Shown: positions 42,476 through 57,231 of the stretch, in pieces
Position numbering within the stretch: position 1 is the first letter of the stretch
Layout: each line of letters opens with the position of its first letter
Assembly: GCF_002150735.1 (NCBI RefSeq)
Contig: NZ_MUKA01000111.1
Span: 19,733 to 83,732 of the forward strand
Source: Streptomyces africanus
GTDB lineage: Bacteria > Actinomycetota > Actinomycetes > Streptomycetales > Streptomycetaceae
Reading direction: 5' to 3'
Length of the DNA: 64,000 bases
The notes under the pieces: generated by a model
The model's input: only the letters and a program-made list of their open reading frames with translations
Database searches by the model: none
Told to the model about the DNA's origin: nothing
Program-made: the position numbers and the translations under genes

Positions 42476-43495
42476 ATGGAGATCAACGAGCAGCGGCACT
42501 CCGCTGAGCAGACGGTGCGAGCACTGGTCCAGCTCTCGCACCGGGGACCGAAGGATCTGACTCTCACGACCGATCACCGCCGCCCCGCCCCGGGCCCCGG
42601 CGAGTACCTGATCCGTGTCGGTGCCGCCGGGGTCAATTTCGCGGACGTCATGCAAACCCATGGAGCGTACGGCGGAGGCCCGCAGGCGCCCTATGTGGCG
42701 GGTTTCGAAGCCGCCGGCGAGATCGTGGGGGTCGGCGCGGGGGTCGAGCGCCCACTGCCGGTCGGTACCCACGTCGTCGGGGCCGGCCCGGGCGCCTTCG
42801 CGCAGTACATGACGATGCCGGCCGAAGGTGTACTTCCTGTGCCGTCCGGCTGGAGCGACGCCGAAGCTCTCGGCTTGGTACTGAACTGGGCAACCGCACT
42901 GGCGGCACTGAAGCCCTTGGGTGAGATCTCAACGGGTGACGTGGTGCTCGTCCATGCCGCGGCCGGTGGCGTGGGGCAGGCCGCCGTCCGTCTCGCCCGC
43001 CACTACGGCGCGCGCGTGATCGCCACGGCGTCACCGGCCAAGCACGACGTTGTCACAGCGCTCGGCGCGGACGAGGTCCTGGACAGCCGACGCCCCGATC
43101 TGGCCGCCGAGATCACCCGTCTGACGGGCGGGGTCGACCTGGTCCTGGAATCGGTGGGTCAAGCCACGTTCGAGGTCAGCCTGTCGGTCACCAAACCCTT
43201 CACCGGACGCGTCGTCGTGTTCGGCGCCGCCTCCGGCGACGCCACACTCACGACGCACGACCTGGTCTTCACCCACCAGGTCCAGGTCAAGGGCCTGCAC
43301 ATCGGTGCGCTGGCCACCGCGGCCCCGTCCCTCTACGAGTCGCTGCTGGTCGAGATCGAGGCACTCATCGCCCACGGCGTCTACCCGCCCGGCACCCCCC
43401 AGGTTCACTCCCTGGCCGAGGGACCAGCGGTGCTGCAGCAACTCGAAGCAGGCCGGACCCGCGGTAAGCACGCCCTCGATCCCTGGCGCCAGTGA
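42476..43495 (+). CDS. Zinc-independent quinone oxidoreductase (MDR family)
   Basis: 339 residues of the medium-chain reductase superfamily. The substrate domain has GAAGVNFADVMQTHGAY and GFEAAGEIVGVGAGV. The NADPH domain has VLVHAAAGGVGQAAVRLARH and ATASPAKHDVVTALGADEVL. The cysteines needed for catalytic zinc are absent, as in QOR-type quinone reductases. It likely reduces quinones or enones by two electrons. It appears to be induced by the adjacent MerR protein. Confidence 0.88.
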   Translation: MEINEQRHSAEQTVRALVQLSHRGPKDLTLTTDHRRPAPGPGEYLIRVGAAGVNFADVMQTHGAYGGGPQAPYVAGFEAAGEIVGVGAGVERPLPVGTHVVGAGPGAFAQYMTMPAEGVLPVPSGWSDAEALGLVLNWATALAALKPLGEISTGDVVLVHAAAGGVGQAAVRLARHYGARVIATASPAKHDVVTALGADEVLDSRRPDLAAEITRLTGGVDLVLESVGQATFEVSLSVTKPFTGRVVVFGAASGDATLTTHDLVFTHQVQVKGLHIGALATAAPSLYESLLVEIEALIAHGVYPPGTPQVHSLAEGPAVLQQLEAGRTRGKHALDPWRQ

Positions 43496-43525
43496 CCGCG
43501 GCTTCGCTTGGGCGGGGCCGCGGTC
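43494..43525 (+). terminator. Terminator-like hairpin after the quinone oxidoreductase
   Basis: A perfect 9-base stem (GACCGCGGC / GCCGCGGTC) with a 14-base loop overlaps the stop codon. Confidence 0.55.
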
Positions 43526-43620
43526 CCTGGCGCGAGGGCTCACCGTGGGCGCTCACGGATTGACGCTCACCCCGGTGGCTCCCATGCTGGTACGAGGGGC
43601 TGGCGGAAGGGACCGCGGTC

Positions 43621-44856
43621 GTGCGTGGTGGGCAGATTGGTCTCCCGCGGGTGTTGACCGCCGCTGAGACGGCGGCGCCGGCGGAGGCCGTCGACGTGGT
43701 CGCGGAGGACCTGCGGCGGCGTTTCGAGGCCGCCAAGGTCTCCTTCCTCATCGTGGACCTGACGGGGAAGGCAGTGGCGCGGCTGTCCACGGCACCCGCG
43801 GGCGGGGGCCGGGAGGCTGAGCGGATCCCGATGTTCGGCAGCGTCTACGAGGAAGTGATCCGTACCCAGCGTCTTTACCAGGAGGAGACCGCCCAAGGAC
43901 ATCGGGTGATCATGCCGGTCACCAACCGGGGGGACGCCATCGGGCTGCTGGAACTGCTCCTGCCGGCCGACCCCGGCGACGACGTCCTCGACGCGGTCGG
44001 GGAAGCCGCCCACCTCCTGGCCTACATCGTGATCGCCAACGGGCGCCTCACCGACCTCTACACCTGGGGCAAACGCTCCAGGCCCCCCACCCTGGCAGCA
44101 GAGATCCAGTACCAGTTGCTGCCTCCGTCACTGTCGTGCGAGGCCGCACAGTTCACCCTGAGCGGGAACCTGGAGCCCTCCGAAGACCTCAGCGGCGACA
44201 CCTTCGACTACGCCCTGGACCGCGACACCCTGCATCTGTCGGTGACCGACCCCATGGGGCACGACATCGATGCCGCCCTGGCCGCCACCGTCCTGGTCAG
44301 CGCCCTGCGTGGTGCCCGCCGCGCGGGAGCCGGCCTGGCCGAGCAGGCCCACCTGGCCGACCGGGCACTGATCGACCACAGCCACGGTCACGCCACCGGG
44401 CAGCTGCTGCGCATCGATCTCCACACCGGACAGGCCCAACTCGTCAACGCCGGCCACCCCTGGCCGCTGCGCATGCGCGACGGGACCGTTGAGGTGATCA
44501 CCTGCGAGGTGGACCATCCCTTCGGACTGTCCGAGTTCGCCCCGCGCTCCTACCGCGTCCAGGACCTCGATCTGCGTGCCGGTGACCGTCTGCTCATGGT
44601 CACCGACGGCATGCTCGAGCGCCACGGGGAGCAGGTCGACCTGCTCGCCCTGCTCAAGGACACCCGGGACCTGCACCCGCGGGAAACCGCACTGGCACTG
44701 ACATCCGCGGTCCTCGACGCCGCCGGCGGCCGACTCGACGACGACGCCACCGCCATGTGCCTGGACTGGCACGGCGTCCAGGAGACCCAGCGGCGCGTCA
44801 GCTCCGGCGCGGACACCCGTCGAGCCTCGGCCGCCCGCCCGAGACAGCAGCCATGA
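43621..44856 (+). CDS. SpoIIE-type serine/threonine phosphatase with N-terminal GAF-like domain
   Basis: 411 residues. Residues 20-145 have the GAF-like pattern ([35 protein letters not shown]). Residues 165-390 form a PP2C/SpoIIE domain with [50 protein letters not shown] and [12 protein letters not shown], giving the expected metal-binding aspartates. It is cytoplasmic, with no membrane segment. Such proteins dephosphorylate anti-sigma-factor antagonists in Streptomyces stress and sporulation networks; no partner gene is adjacent. GTG 43621 has GGAAGGGA upstream. Confidence 0.87.
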   Translation: MRGGQIGLPRVLTAAETAAPAEAVDVVAEDLRRRFEAAKVSFLIVDLTGKAVARLSTAPAGGGREAERIPMFGSVYEEVIRTQRLYQEETAQGHRVIMPVTNRGDAIGLLELLLPADPGDDVLDAVGEAAHLLAYIVIANGRLTDLYTWGKRSRPPTLAAEIQYQLLPPSLSCEAAQFTLSGNLEPSEDLSGDTFDYALDRDTLHLSVTDPMGHDIDAALAATVLVSALRGARRAGAGLAEQAHLADRALIDHSHGHATGQLLRIDLHTGQAQLVNAGHPWPLRMRDGTVEVITCEVDHPFGLSEFAPRSYRVQDLDLRAGDRLLMVTDGMLERHGEQVDLLALLKDTRDLHPRETALALTSAVLDAAGGRLDDDATAMCLDWHGVQETQRRVSSGADTRRASAARPRQQP

Positions 44857-44874
44857 CCAGGGTGCTCGCGTGGC

Positions 44875-45726
44875 TCAGCGGGTGACGTCCATGCGCTGTG
44901 TGCCGATGACCGACAGCAGCCGGAGCGCCTCTTCGGAGGGCGAGCCCGGGACCGCTGTGTAGATCACGACCTGCTGGTCGCGGTCGGTGATGTCGAGGAC
45001 GTCGCAGTCGACGGTGACCGGGCCGACCAGCGGGTGCTGGAAGGTCTTGCGCAGGGTGGGCTCGGCGGAGACGTCGTGGGACTCCCACAGGCGGGTGAAC
45101 TCCTCGCTTCCGTCGAGGAGTTCGGCTACCAGCTCGGCCACCTCCGCATCATCGGGGTAGCGGGCGGCGGCGGCGCGCAGCCGTTGCGTCGCTCTGCGGG
45201 CGAACGCGTCCGCATCCGACACTCCGTACAGCCGCTGCCCGTGCGTGTGCGGCCCGAGAAAGACACGGCGGACGAGATTGCGGTCGCGTCGCGGCACGGC
45301 GGAGAAGTCCTCCATCAGGGCGGCCGCCAGATCGTTCCAGGCGAGTACCTCGAACGTCGCGGACGTCACGGTTGCCGCGGCCTGCGGCAGTCGGTGCAGC
45401 AGGTCGAGGATGCTCTGCCGTACCGCGCGCGAGGGCCCGGCCGACGGGAGCGGCGGGGCACCGGCGAGGTGGTGGAGGTGGTCACGCTCGGCGTCCGACA
45501 GGCGCAGGGCACGCGCCAGTCCGGCCAGCACCTCGTACGACGGGTGCGGTGCGCGTGCCTGCTCCAGCCGTGTGTAGTACTCGGTCGAGATGAACGCCAG
45601 TTGCGCCACCTCCTCGCGGCGCAGTCCCGGGGTGCGACGGCGTGGACCGATGGGCAGCCCGACCTCGGCAGGGGTGATCCGCTCCCGCCGGCTGCGCAGG
45701 AAGTCCGCCAGTTCTCTTCGATCCAC
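44875..45726 (-). CDS. MmyB-like helix-turn-helix regulator (second)
   Basis: 283 residues, the same architecture as the 6341-7180 protein: RRELADFLRSRRERITPAEV, GPRRRTPGLRREEVAQLA, then the MmyB ligand domain (VLAWNDLAAALMEDF, HPLVGPVTVDCDVLDI). GTG 45726 is chosen because it starts VDRRELADF. It diverges from an SDR gene across 87 bases with a 25-base palindrome. Ligand is likely a hydrophobic acid, by analogy with the studied homologue. Confidence 0.88.
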   Translation of the reverse strand: MDRRELADFLRSRRERITPAEVGLPIGPRRRTPGLRREEVAQLAFISTEYYTRLEQARAPHPSYEVLAGLARALRLSDAERDHLHHLAGAPPLPSAGPSRAVRQSILDLLHRLPQAAATVTSATFEVLAWNDLAAALMEDFSAVPRRDRNLVRRVFLGPHTHGQRLYGVSDADAFARRATQRLRAAAARYPDDAEVAELVAELLDGSEEFTRLWESHDVSAEPTLRKTFQHPLVGPVTVDCDVLDITDRDQQVVIYTAVPGSPSEEALRLLSVIGTQRMDVTR

Positions 45727-45757
45727 AGGGCCAGTGTGTACGGCCGTCGGCCGGCCC

Positions 45758-45782
45758 AGCCAGGTACCGTCGGTGCCTGGCT
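45758..45782. promoter_or_regulatory. MmyB-type operator between divergent MmyB and SDR genes
   Basis: A 25-base palindrome with 22 matching positions. Its arms are AGCCAGG and CCTGGCT around ACCG-T-CGGT. The core CCA-N7-N-N7-TGG is the same spacing as at 7213-7233 and 8133-8153. Confidence 0.72.
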
Positions 45783-45813
45783 CGGCCGCACGGACGGGCG
45801 CAGGCTCGCCGCC

Positions 45814-46617
45814 ATGGACAACACACCTGCCACCGGCGCATCCACCGCCCCTGCCGCCCTGGGCCTGCTGGCCGGCAAGGTCGCCTTCATCACCGGTGCC
45901 GGACGCGGCATCGGAGCCGCCGCGGCCCGGCTCTTCGCGAGCGAGGGCGCACGAGTGCTTCTGGCGGCCCGGACGCGGGACCAGCTGAAGACGGTGACCG
46001 AGGAGATCCGGGCGGCGGGCGGCACGGCGGAGTACGTGGTGTGCGACCTGGCCGACGCGGCCGGTGTGCGCGCCGCCGTGGACCGCGCGGTGAACCTGTT
46101 CGGCCGGCTCGACATCGCCTTCAACAACGGCGCGACGATCCAGCGGCCCGGCCCGATGGACCAAATGCCGGAGGCCGATTTCGACCGCCTCTACGACGTG
46201 AACCTCAAGGGCGTGTGGCTGGCCATGGTCGCCGAGATCGCCGCCATCCGCACCACCGCCGGGACGGGCGCGATCGTCAACAACTCCTCCGTCGGCAGCC
46301 TGATGGGCAACCCCGAGCTGCCGGCCTACGGCGCGATGAAGCGGGCGGTCAACAGCCTCACCGAGTCGGCCGCCGTCACCTACGGCCCGGAAGGCATCCG
46401 CGTCAACGCCATCGCCCCCGGCCAGACACCGACCGAGATGATCCGCACGTGGGAGGAGGCATCCCCCGGTCTGCGAGAGCGGCTCACGGCGCACACCCCG
46501 TTGCGCCGCGCGGCGGACCCGCAGGAGATCGCGCAGGCCGCCGCCTGGCTCCTCAGCGACCGCTCCTCCTACGTGACCGGCGCGGTCCTACGGGTGGACG
46601 GCGGCGCGCGGGCCTGA
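45814..46617 (+). CDS. SDR family oxidoreductase, MmyB-controlled
   Basis: 267 residues. The cofactor loop is VAFITGAGRGIGAAAARLFA, then FNNGATIQRPG (NNG in place of NNAG), a serine in NNSSVGSLMGN and YGAMKRAVNS. It is a classical SDR with a VDGG C-terminus. ATG 45814 was chosen for its position just before the fold. It is divergent from the MmyB gene and overlaps the 3' end of the NmrA-like gene by 30 bases on the opposite strand. Confidence 0.86.
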   Translation: MDNTPATGASTAPAALGLLAGKVAFITGAGRGIGAAAARLFASEGARVLLAARTRDQLKTVTEEIRAAGGTAEYVVCDLADAAGVRAAVDRAVNLFGRLDIAFNNGATIQRPGPMDQMPEADFDRLYDVNLKGVWLAMVAEIAAIRTTAGTGAIVNNSSVGSLMGNPELPAYGAMKRAVNSLTESAAVTYGPEGIRVNAIAPGQTPTEMIRTWEEASPGLRERLTAHTPLRRAADPQEIAQAAAWLLSDRSSYVTGAVLRVDGGARA

Positions 46618-47472
46618 GCCGGGGATGTCCTTCCCTCGCATCTCCCTTTCGAGGAACGCACGGAACGTGCGCGGGGGCCGATCGGTGAGGCGCTGGACGG
46701 TGTCGGTGACGCGGTCCTCCGCCCCTTCGGCGATGGCACGGTCCATGCCGGCCAGCATCGCGGCGAACTCCACCGGGACCTCCGCCGCGAGGCGATCGCG
46801 CATCTGCTCGTAGGACAGACGGCGGTGGACCACGGGCCGGCCGGTGACCTCGGTGATGATCGCGGCGATGCCGTCGTGGCTGAGTGCCTCGGGTCCGGTG
46901 ATGACGAGATCGGTGTCGGGGGCCTGCTCGTCCGTCAGGGCGCGGACGGCGACGGCCGCGATGTCCTCGGCGTCGACGAAGCCGACCCGGCCGCTCTCGG
47001 TGGCGGTCCGGATGGTGCCGTCGTCGCGGATGCCGCGGGCGTGCGCGTGCGTGCCGGTGAAGTTCTGCATGAACCACGAGGGCCGCAGTACCGCCCACTG
47101 GTCGAACAGATCGGGCAGGGTCTGGTGCACCGTTCCCACCGCCGGGCCGCCCTCGGGGATGGCCGAGGAGCTCAGCAGCACCGCGCGGCGCACGCCTGCG
47201 GTGCGGGCCCGCTGGAGGAACGGCAGCATGATCGCCGCGGGGTCTGGGTCGCCCAGGGGCGGTATGAGGTAGACGCGGTCGGCTCCGTCGAGGGCGTCGG
47301 CGTGGGTGGCGGGGTCGTACCAGTCGAAGCGGACCGGCTCGGCACCGGCAACCGGGCCGGCCTGGCGACTGGCGGCCTTGACACGGTGGCCGGCGGTCGT
47401 CAGGTGCGCGGCGGTGCGGCTGCCGGTGGTGCCGGTGGCGCCGATGACCAACGTGGTGCCGGCGGTGCTCAT
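46588..47472 (-). CDS. NmrA-like NAD(P)-binding protein
   Basis: 294 residues. TTLVIGATGTTGSRTAAHLT is the NmrA/HSCARG GxxGxxG loop, then ASRQAGP, VYLIPPLGDPDPA, LRPSWFMQNFTGTHAHA and DAEDIAAVAVRALTDE. It is an atypical SDR, often acting as NAD(P)H quinone reductase or redox sensor. ATG 47472 overlaps the stop of the NTF2-like gene. It is the second gene of an operon facing a TetR gene across two operators. Confidence 0.86.
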   Translation of the reverse strand: MSTAGTTLVIGATGTTGSRTAAHLTTAGHRVKAASRQAGPVAGAEPVRFDWYDPATHADALDGADRVYLIPPLGDPDPAAIMLPFLQRARTAGVRRAVLLSSSAIPEGGPAVGTVHQTLPDLFDQWAVLRPSWFMQNFTGTHAHARGIRDDGTIRTATESGRVGFVDAEDIAAVAVRALTDEQAPDTDLVITGPEALSHDGIAAIITEVTGRPVVHRRLSYEQMRDRLAAEVPVEFAAMLAGMDRAIAEGAEDRVTDTVQRLTDRPPRTFRAFLEREMRGKDIPGSGPRAAVHP

Positions 47473-47894
47473 CGGAGGCTCCCTGCGAAGTCGGTGCCGG
47501 GTTCGAGGACGGCGAGGGGGTTCCAGTAGTCGCGGTAGGAGGTGATGTGCCCGTCTCGAACGGTCACGACGGCGATGTAGGTCATGTCGAACGGAGCGTC
47601 GGTCTCCACCAGGCGGCCGACGCCGCGCATCTCGACCACGATGGTCTGCGGATCGGTGGTCCGGTGGATCCGCAGGGCGGGGAAGTCGTGCAGGTCGATG
47701 TGGTCGGGATAGTGGCGCATGTAGGCGGCGACGGCCTCCTTGCCCTCCAGGCGCCGGGGCCAGCCCTCAGGGGCGAAGGGGAACTCCATCACGCCGTCCT
47801 CGGCCCACAGGCCGACCCAGCCGGCGATGTCCTTGTCCAGCAGCAGCCGCAGGCTGTGGCGGTAGAGATCCGCCGGAGAAGTCGGTTCGGGCAT
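47469..47894 (-). CDS. NTF2/SnoaL-like small protein
   Basis: 141 residues of the alpha+beta cone fold: YRHSLRLLLDKDIAGWVGLW, AEDGVMEFPFAPEGWPRRLE, EAVAAYMRHYP and VVTVRDGHITSYRDYWNP. Members act as ketosteroid-isomerase-like or polyketide-cyclase-like enzymes or as binding proteins. ATG 47894 with GGAGG 6 bases upstream is clear. It is first gene of the operon with the NmrA-like gene, divergent from TetR. Confidence 0.86.
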   Translation of the reverse strand: MPEPTSPADLYRHSLRLLLDKDIAGWVGLWAEDGVMEFPFAPEGWPRRLEGKEAVAAYMRHYPDHIDLHDFPALRIHRTTDPQTIVVEMRGVGRLVETDAPFDMTYIAVVTVRDGHITSYRDYWNPLAVLEPGTDFAGSLR

Positions 47895-47918
47895 GGGTAT
47901 CCTCCATCTCATAGAATC

Positions 47919-47959
47919 CGGACCTCGGGTCCGTTTTGAACATACGGACCCGCGGTCCG
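47919..47959. promoter_or_regulatory. Two palindromic TetR operators
   Basis: CGGACC-TCG-GGTCCG (47919-47933) and CGGACC-CGC-GGTCCG (47945-47959) are centred 26 bases apart. They lie in the 86-base divergent gap, covering both promoters. Confidence 0.82.
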
Positions 47960-47980
47960 TTTTTCAAGTGGAGGAGCAGC

Positions 47981-48589
47981 ATGCCCGAGCGCAAGTCCCG
48001 CAAGGACGCCGTTCGCAACCGGGAGGCCGTGCTGGCGGCCGCCGACGCCCTCTTCGCCCGGCGCGAAAGTCCCGAGGACGTCACCATGGCCGATGTCGCG
48101 GCAGCGGCGGGCGTCGGCAAGGGCACGCTCTTCCGGGCCTTCGGTGATCGCGCCGGGCTGCTCCGCGCGCTGTACGAGGCACGGCTGGAACCGATCCGCG
48201 AGGCCGCCGAAGCCGGCCCGCCGCCTCTGGGGCCCGGCACCCCACCGCAGCGGCGCGTGTCCGCCCTGCTCGACGCCATCCTGTGCTTCAAGCTCGACAA
48301 CCGGCGCCTGGCGCTGGCCCTGGAGGAAAGCGGGAACGGCAGCCCGTACCAGGCGGAGCACTACGAGTGGTGGCACAGCTTGCTCCGAGCCGTACTGGAA
48401 CAGGTCCCCGGCCTCACCGACAGCGGCTTCACCGCCCACGCCCTGCTCGCCGCCACCCGAGCCGACCTCGTCGAGCACCTGGCCGGACACGAGCGCGTGC
48501 CGCGGGAAACAGCGCGAGCCCAGTTGGCGAACTTCGCCACCAGGGTCCTGACTTCCGGGCCGGCACGGGAACTGAGCGCTGACGACTGA
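47981..48589 (+). CDS. TetR family regulator
   Basis: 202 residues. The HTH is VLAAADALFARRESPEDVTM, VGKGTLFRAFGDRAGLLRAL. The C-terminal helices include LLDAILCFKLDNRRLALALE and HALLAATRADLVEHL. ATG 47981 is chosen over an earlier in-frame ATG (47936) that lies inside the operators. It is the likely repressor of the divergent NTF2-like/NmrA operon. Confidence 0.88.
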   Translation: MPERKSRKDAVRNREAVLAAADALFARRESPEDVTMADVAAAAGVGKGTLFRAFGDRAGLLRALYEARLEPIREAAEAGPPPLGPGTPPQRRVSALLDAILCFKLDNRRLALALEESGNGSPYQAEHYEWWHSLLRAVLEQVPGLTDSGFTAHALLAATRADLVEHLAGHERVPRETARAQLANFATRVLTSGPARELSADD

Positions 48590-48640
48590 CCGACGACCAC
48601 GGACCGCGACTGAGATCCCGGCCCGCCCTGGGACCGAGTG

Positions 48641-49174
48641 TTACTCCTGGTACTGCGTGAGGTCGATGCCGTAGACCGCGAGGTCGTGGCCGTGGACCGG
48701 GTCTTGCGCGGTGCCTTCCGCCTGCATGCCGAGTTTGTCGAGGACGTTCGCGGAGGCCCGGTCGCCCGTCCGGCACACGGCGGCCACGCGGTCGAGGCCG
48801 CGGTCCTGCAGCGCGAACTCCAGGGTGGCGTGCGCCGCTTCGGAGGCGTACCCCTGCCCCCAGAACACCCGCCCGAGCCGCCAGCTGATCGTCACCTGGC
48901 CGGCGACCTCGGCCGGAGTGTCCGCCACGGACAGTCCGACGGCGCCCGCCAACTCACCGGAGCCCAGGAGCTCGACCGCGAACACGCCGAAGCCTTCCTC
49001 GTCCCACTCCTCTTCCCACGCCTCGATGTCCTCGGCCGTCTGTTCCGACGAGCGCGGCCTGCCGTCGCCGACGCCCCGCATCACCACCGGATCCGCCTGG
49101 ATCTCGGACAGGGGGACGAGGTCGTCGTCAAGCCATCGGCGCAGGAGGAGACGGGGTGTGCGGATCTCGGTCAT
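48641..49174 (-). CDS. GNAT family N-acetyltransferase (RimJ/RimL-like)
   Basis: 177 residues: TPRLLLRRWLDDDLVPLSEI, VTISWRLGRVFWGQGYASEA (acetyl-CoA loop WGQGYASEA), then RTGDRASANVLDKLGMQAEG. This is the Acetyltransf_3 group acting on N-termini or small amines. ATG 49174 starts the fold. It is monocistronic. The 297 bases between it and the divergent PKS gene show no palindrome or clear promoter that I could identify. Confidence 0.87.
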   Translation of the reverse strand: MTEIRTPRLLLRRWLDDDLVPLSEIQADPVVMRGVGDGRPRSSEQTAEDIEAWEEEWDEEGFGVFAVELLGSGELAGAVGLSVADTPAEVAGQVTISWRLGRVFWGQGYASEAAHATLEFALQDRGLDRVAAVCRTGDRASANVLDKLGMQAEGTAQDPVHGHDLAVYGIDLTQYQE

Positions 49175-49471
49175 CGTCCCATCCTGCCGACACGGCGGTG
49201 GGAGCGCGAACCGGGGCCGCGGCACCACCCCGCCTTCGCGGTCTCGACGCCGATAATCCTCGAAGCGCCCGCCCGAGCGGATGAACCCGATGCGCGGAGA
49301 CGTTCGGCGTGGCCCTGCGCACGACCGTTCCCGGCCCGTACGCCCTTGGAGCACGTCCGCCCTTATGCGGAAATGGCACTACCTCGCCCTGTCGACTGAA
49401 GGCGTGGCGGGGAGCGTGCGTGCCCCAAGCCGGCCGCCTCCTGGATTCCTCGTGGTGAAGGACGGACACCC

Positions 49472-55942
<6,471 letters not shown>

Positions 55943-55945
55943 CCG

Positions 55946-55996
55946 CCCCTTCACCCGACCGCCCCTTCACCCGACCGCCCCTTCACCCGACCGCTC
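55946..55996. repeat. Three 16-base tandem repeats after the PKS
   Basis: CCCCTTCACCCGACCG is repeated with starts 16 bases apart, plus a partial fourth unit. It fills most of the 79-base gap between the PKS and the flavoprotein gene. Confidence 0.85.
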
Positions 55997-56021
55997 CGCC
56001 CGACCGCTAGGTGACCTTCGT

Positions 56022-57227
56022 ATGCCTCCTCCTTCCACCCCCTCCCGCACGCCCGGCACCTGGGACGTGATCGTCGTCGGTGCCGGCCCGGCCGGCGCCA
56101 CCGCCGCGCGCGTCGCCGCCGAGAAGGGCTGTGCGACGCTGCTGCTGGAGCGCGCCGCCATCCCCCGCTACAAGACCTGCGGCGGCGGCCTCATCGGAGC
56201 ATCCCTCGCCGCCCTGCCTCCCGGCCTGCCCCTGCGGGTCTACGACACCGCCCGGCAGTTCACCTTCTCCCTCAACGGCCGCAGAGAACGCACGCTCGCC
56301 TCCGGTTCCCCGACCATCGCCATGGTCTACCGCAGCGAACTCGACGCGGCGCTGACCGAGGTCGCCGCGGCGGCGGGAGCGGAGGTCCGGGACAGCACCG
56401 CGCTGACCGCCCTGGAGCAGCAGGGCGGCACCGTCACCGTGAGGACCAACCACGGTGACACGCTCCGCGCCCGGGCCGTCGTCGGCGCCGACGGCAGCGC
56501 CGGCAGAGTCGCCCGGTACGTCGGGGTGCGGTGCGCACAGGTCGACCTCGCCCTGGAGGTCGAAGTGCCGGTCGACGAACGGACGGCCGGCCGATGGCGC
56601 GGCCGTGTGCTGATGGAGTGGGGGCCTCTGCCGGGTTCCTTCGGGTGGGTCTTCCCCAAAGGGGACGTCTGCACCGCCGGAGTGGTGGCCGCCCGTGGCA
56701 ACCCCGCCGCCCTGCGCGCCTACAAGGAGGACTTCCTCACCCGCCACGGGCTTCTCGGCCCGCGTCCCCTCCACGACACCGGCCACCTGACCCGGTGCCG
56801 CCGCTCCGACTCCCCCCTGGCCCGCGGCCGCGTGCTCGTCGCCGGTGACGCCGCCGCTCTCGTCGACCACTGGTCCCGGGAAGGCATCTCCTACGCACTG
56901 TGCTCAGGAGACCTGGCGGGTCATGCCGCCGCCCGTCTCGTCACCTCCGCCGACGGCGCGGAGGCCGGTGCCATCGCCGACCGCTACGGACGGGAGGTCG
57001 ATGGCATCCTCGGCACCGAGATGCGGGCCAGCGGCACACTGATGAACCTCTTCGCCCGCAATCCCGGCCTCGTCCACACCGCCCTGACCCGTCTGCCTCC
57101 GGCCTGGCGCCGTCTCGACGCCTACATCGCCGGCCGCACCACCGTCGCGGGGATCATGACCACGCCCCTGGCACGCAGCGCCACGGCCCTGGCCACCCGG
57201 CTCCCCCGCCAGGCGGCCCGCGTCTAG
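56022..57227 (+). CDS. Geranylgeranyl-reductase-family flavoprotein next to the PKS
   Basis: 401 residues. The FAD loop is DVIVVGAGPAGATAARVAAE, then RYKTCGGGLIG (the CGGG motif of geranylgeranyl reductases), VVGADGSAGRVARYVGV and VLVAGDAAALVDHWSREGIS. It saturates or oxidises lipid-like double bonds in related proteins. The ATG follows AGGTGA. It lies 79 bases after the PKS in the same direction and probably acts on the PKS product. It ends 4 bases from the convergent phytase-like gene. Confidence 0.85.
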   Translation: MPPPSTPSRTPGTWDVIVVGAGPAGATAARVAAEKGCATLLLERAAIPRYKTCGGGLIGASLAALPPGLPLRVYDTARQFTFSLNGRRERTLASGSPTIAMVYRSELDAALTEVAAAAGAEVRDSTALTALEQQGGTVTVRTNHGDTLRARAVVGADGSAGRVARYVGVRCAQVDLALEVEVPVDERTAGRWRGRVLMEWGPLPGSFGWVFPKGDVCTAGVVAARGNPAALRAYKEDFLTRHGLLGPRPLHDTGHLTRCRRSDSPLARGRVLVAGDAAALVDHWSREGISYALCSGDLAGHAAARLVTSADGAEAGAIADRYGREVDGILGTEMRASGTLMNLFARNPGLVHTALTRLPPAWRRLDAYIAGRTTVAGIMTTPLARSATALATRLPRQAARV

Positions 57228-57231
57228 CCGC

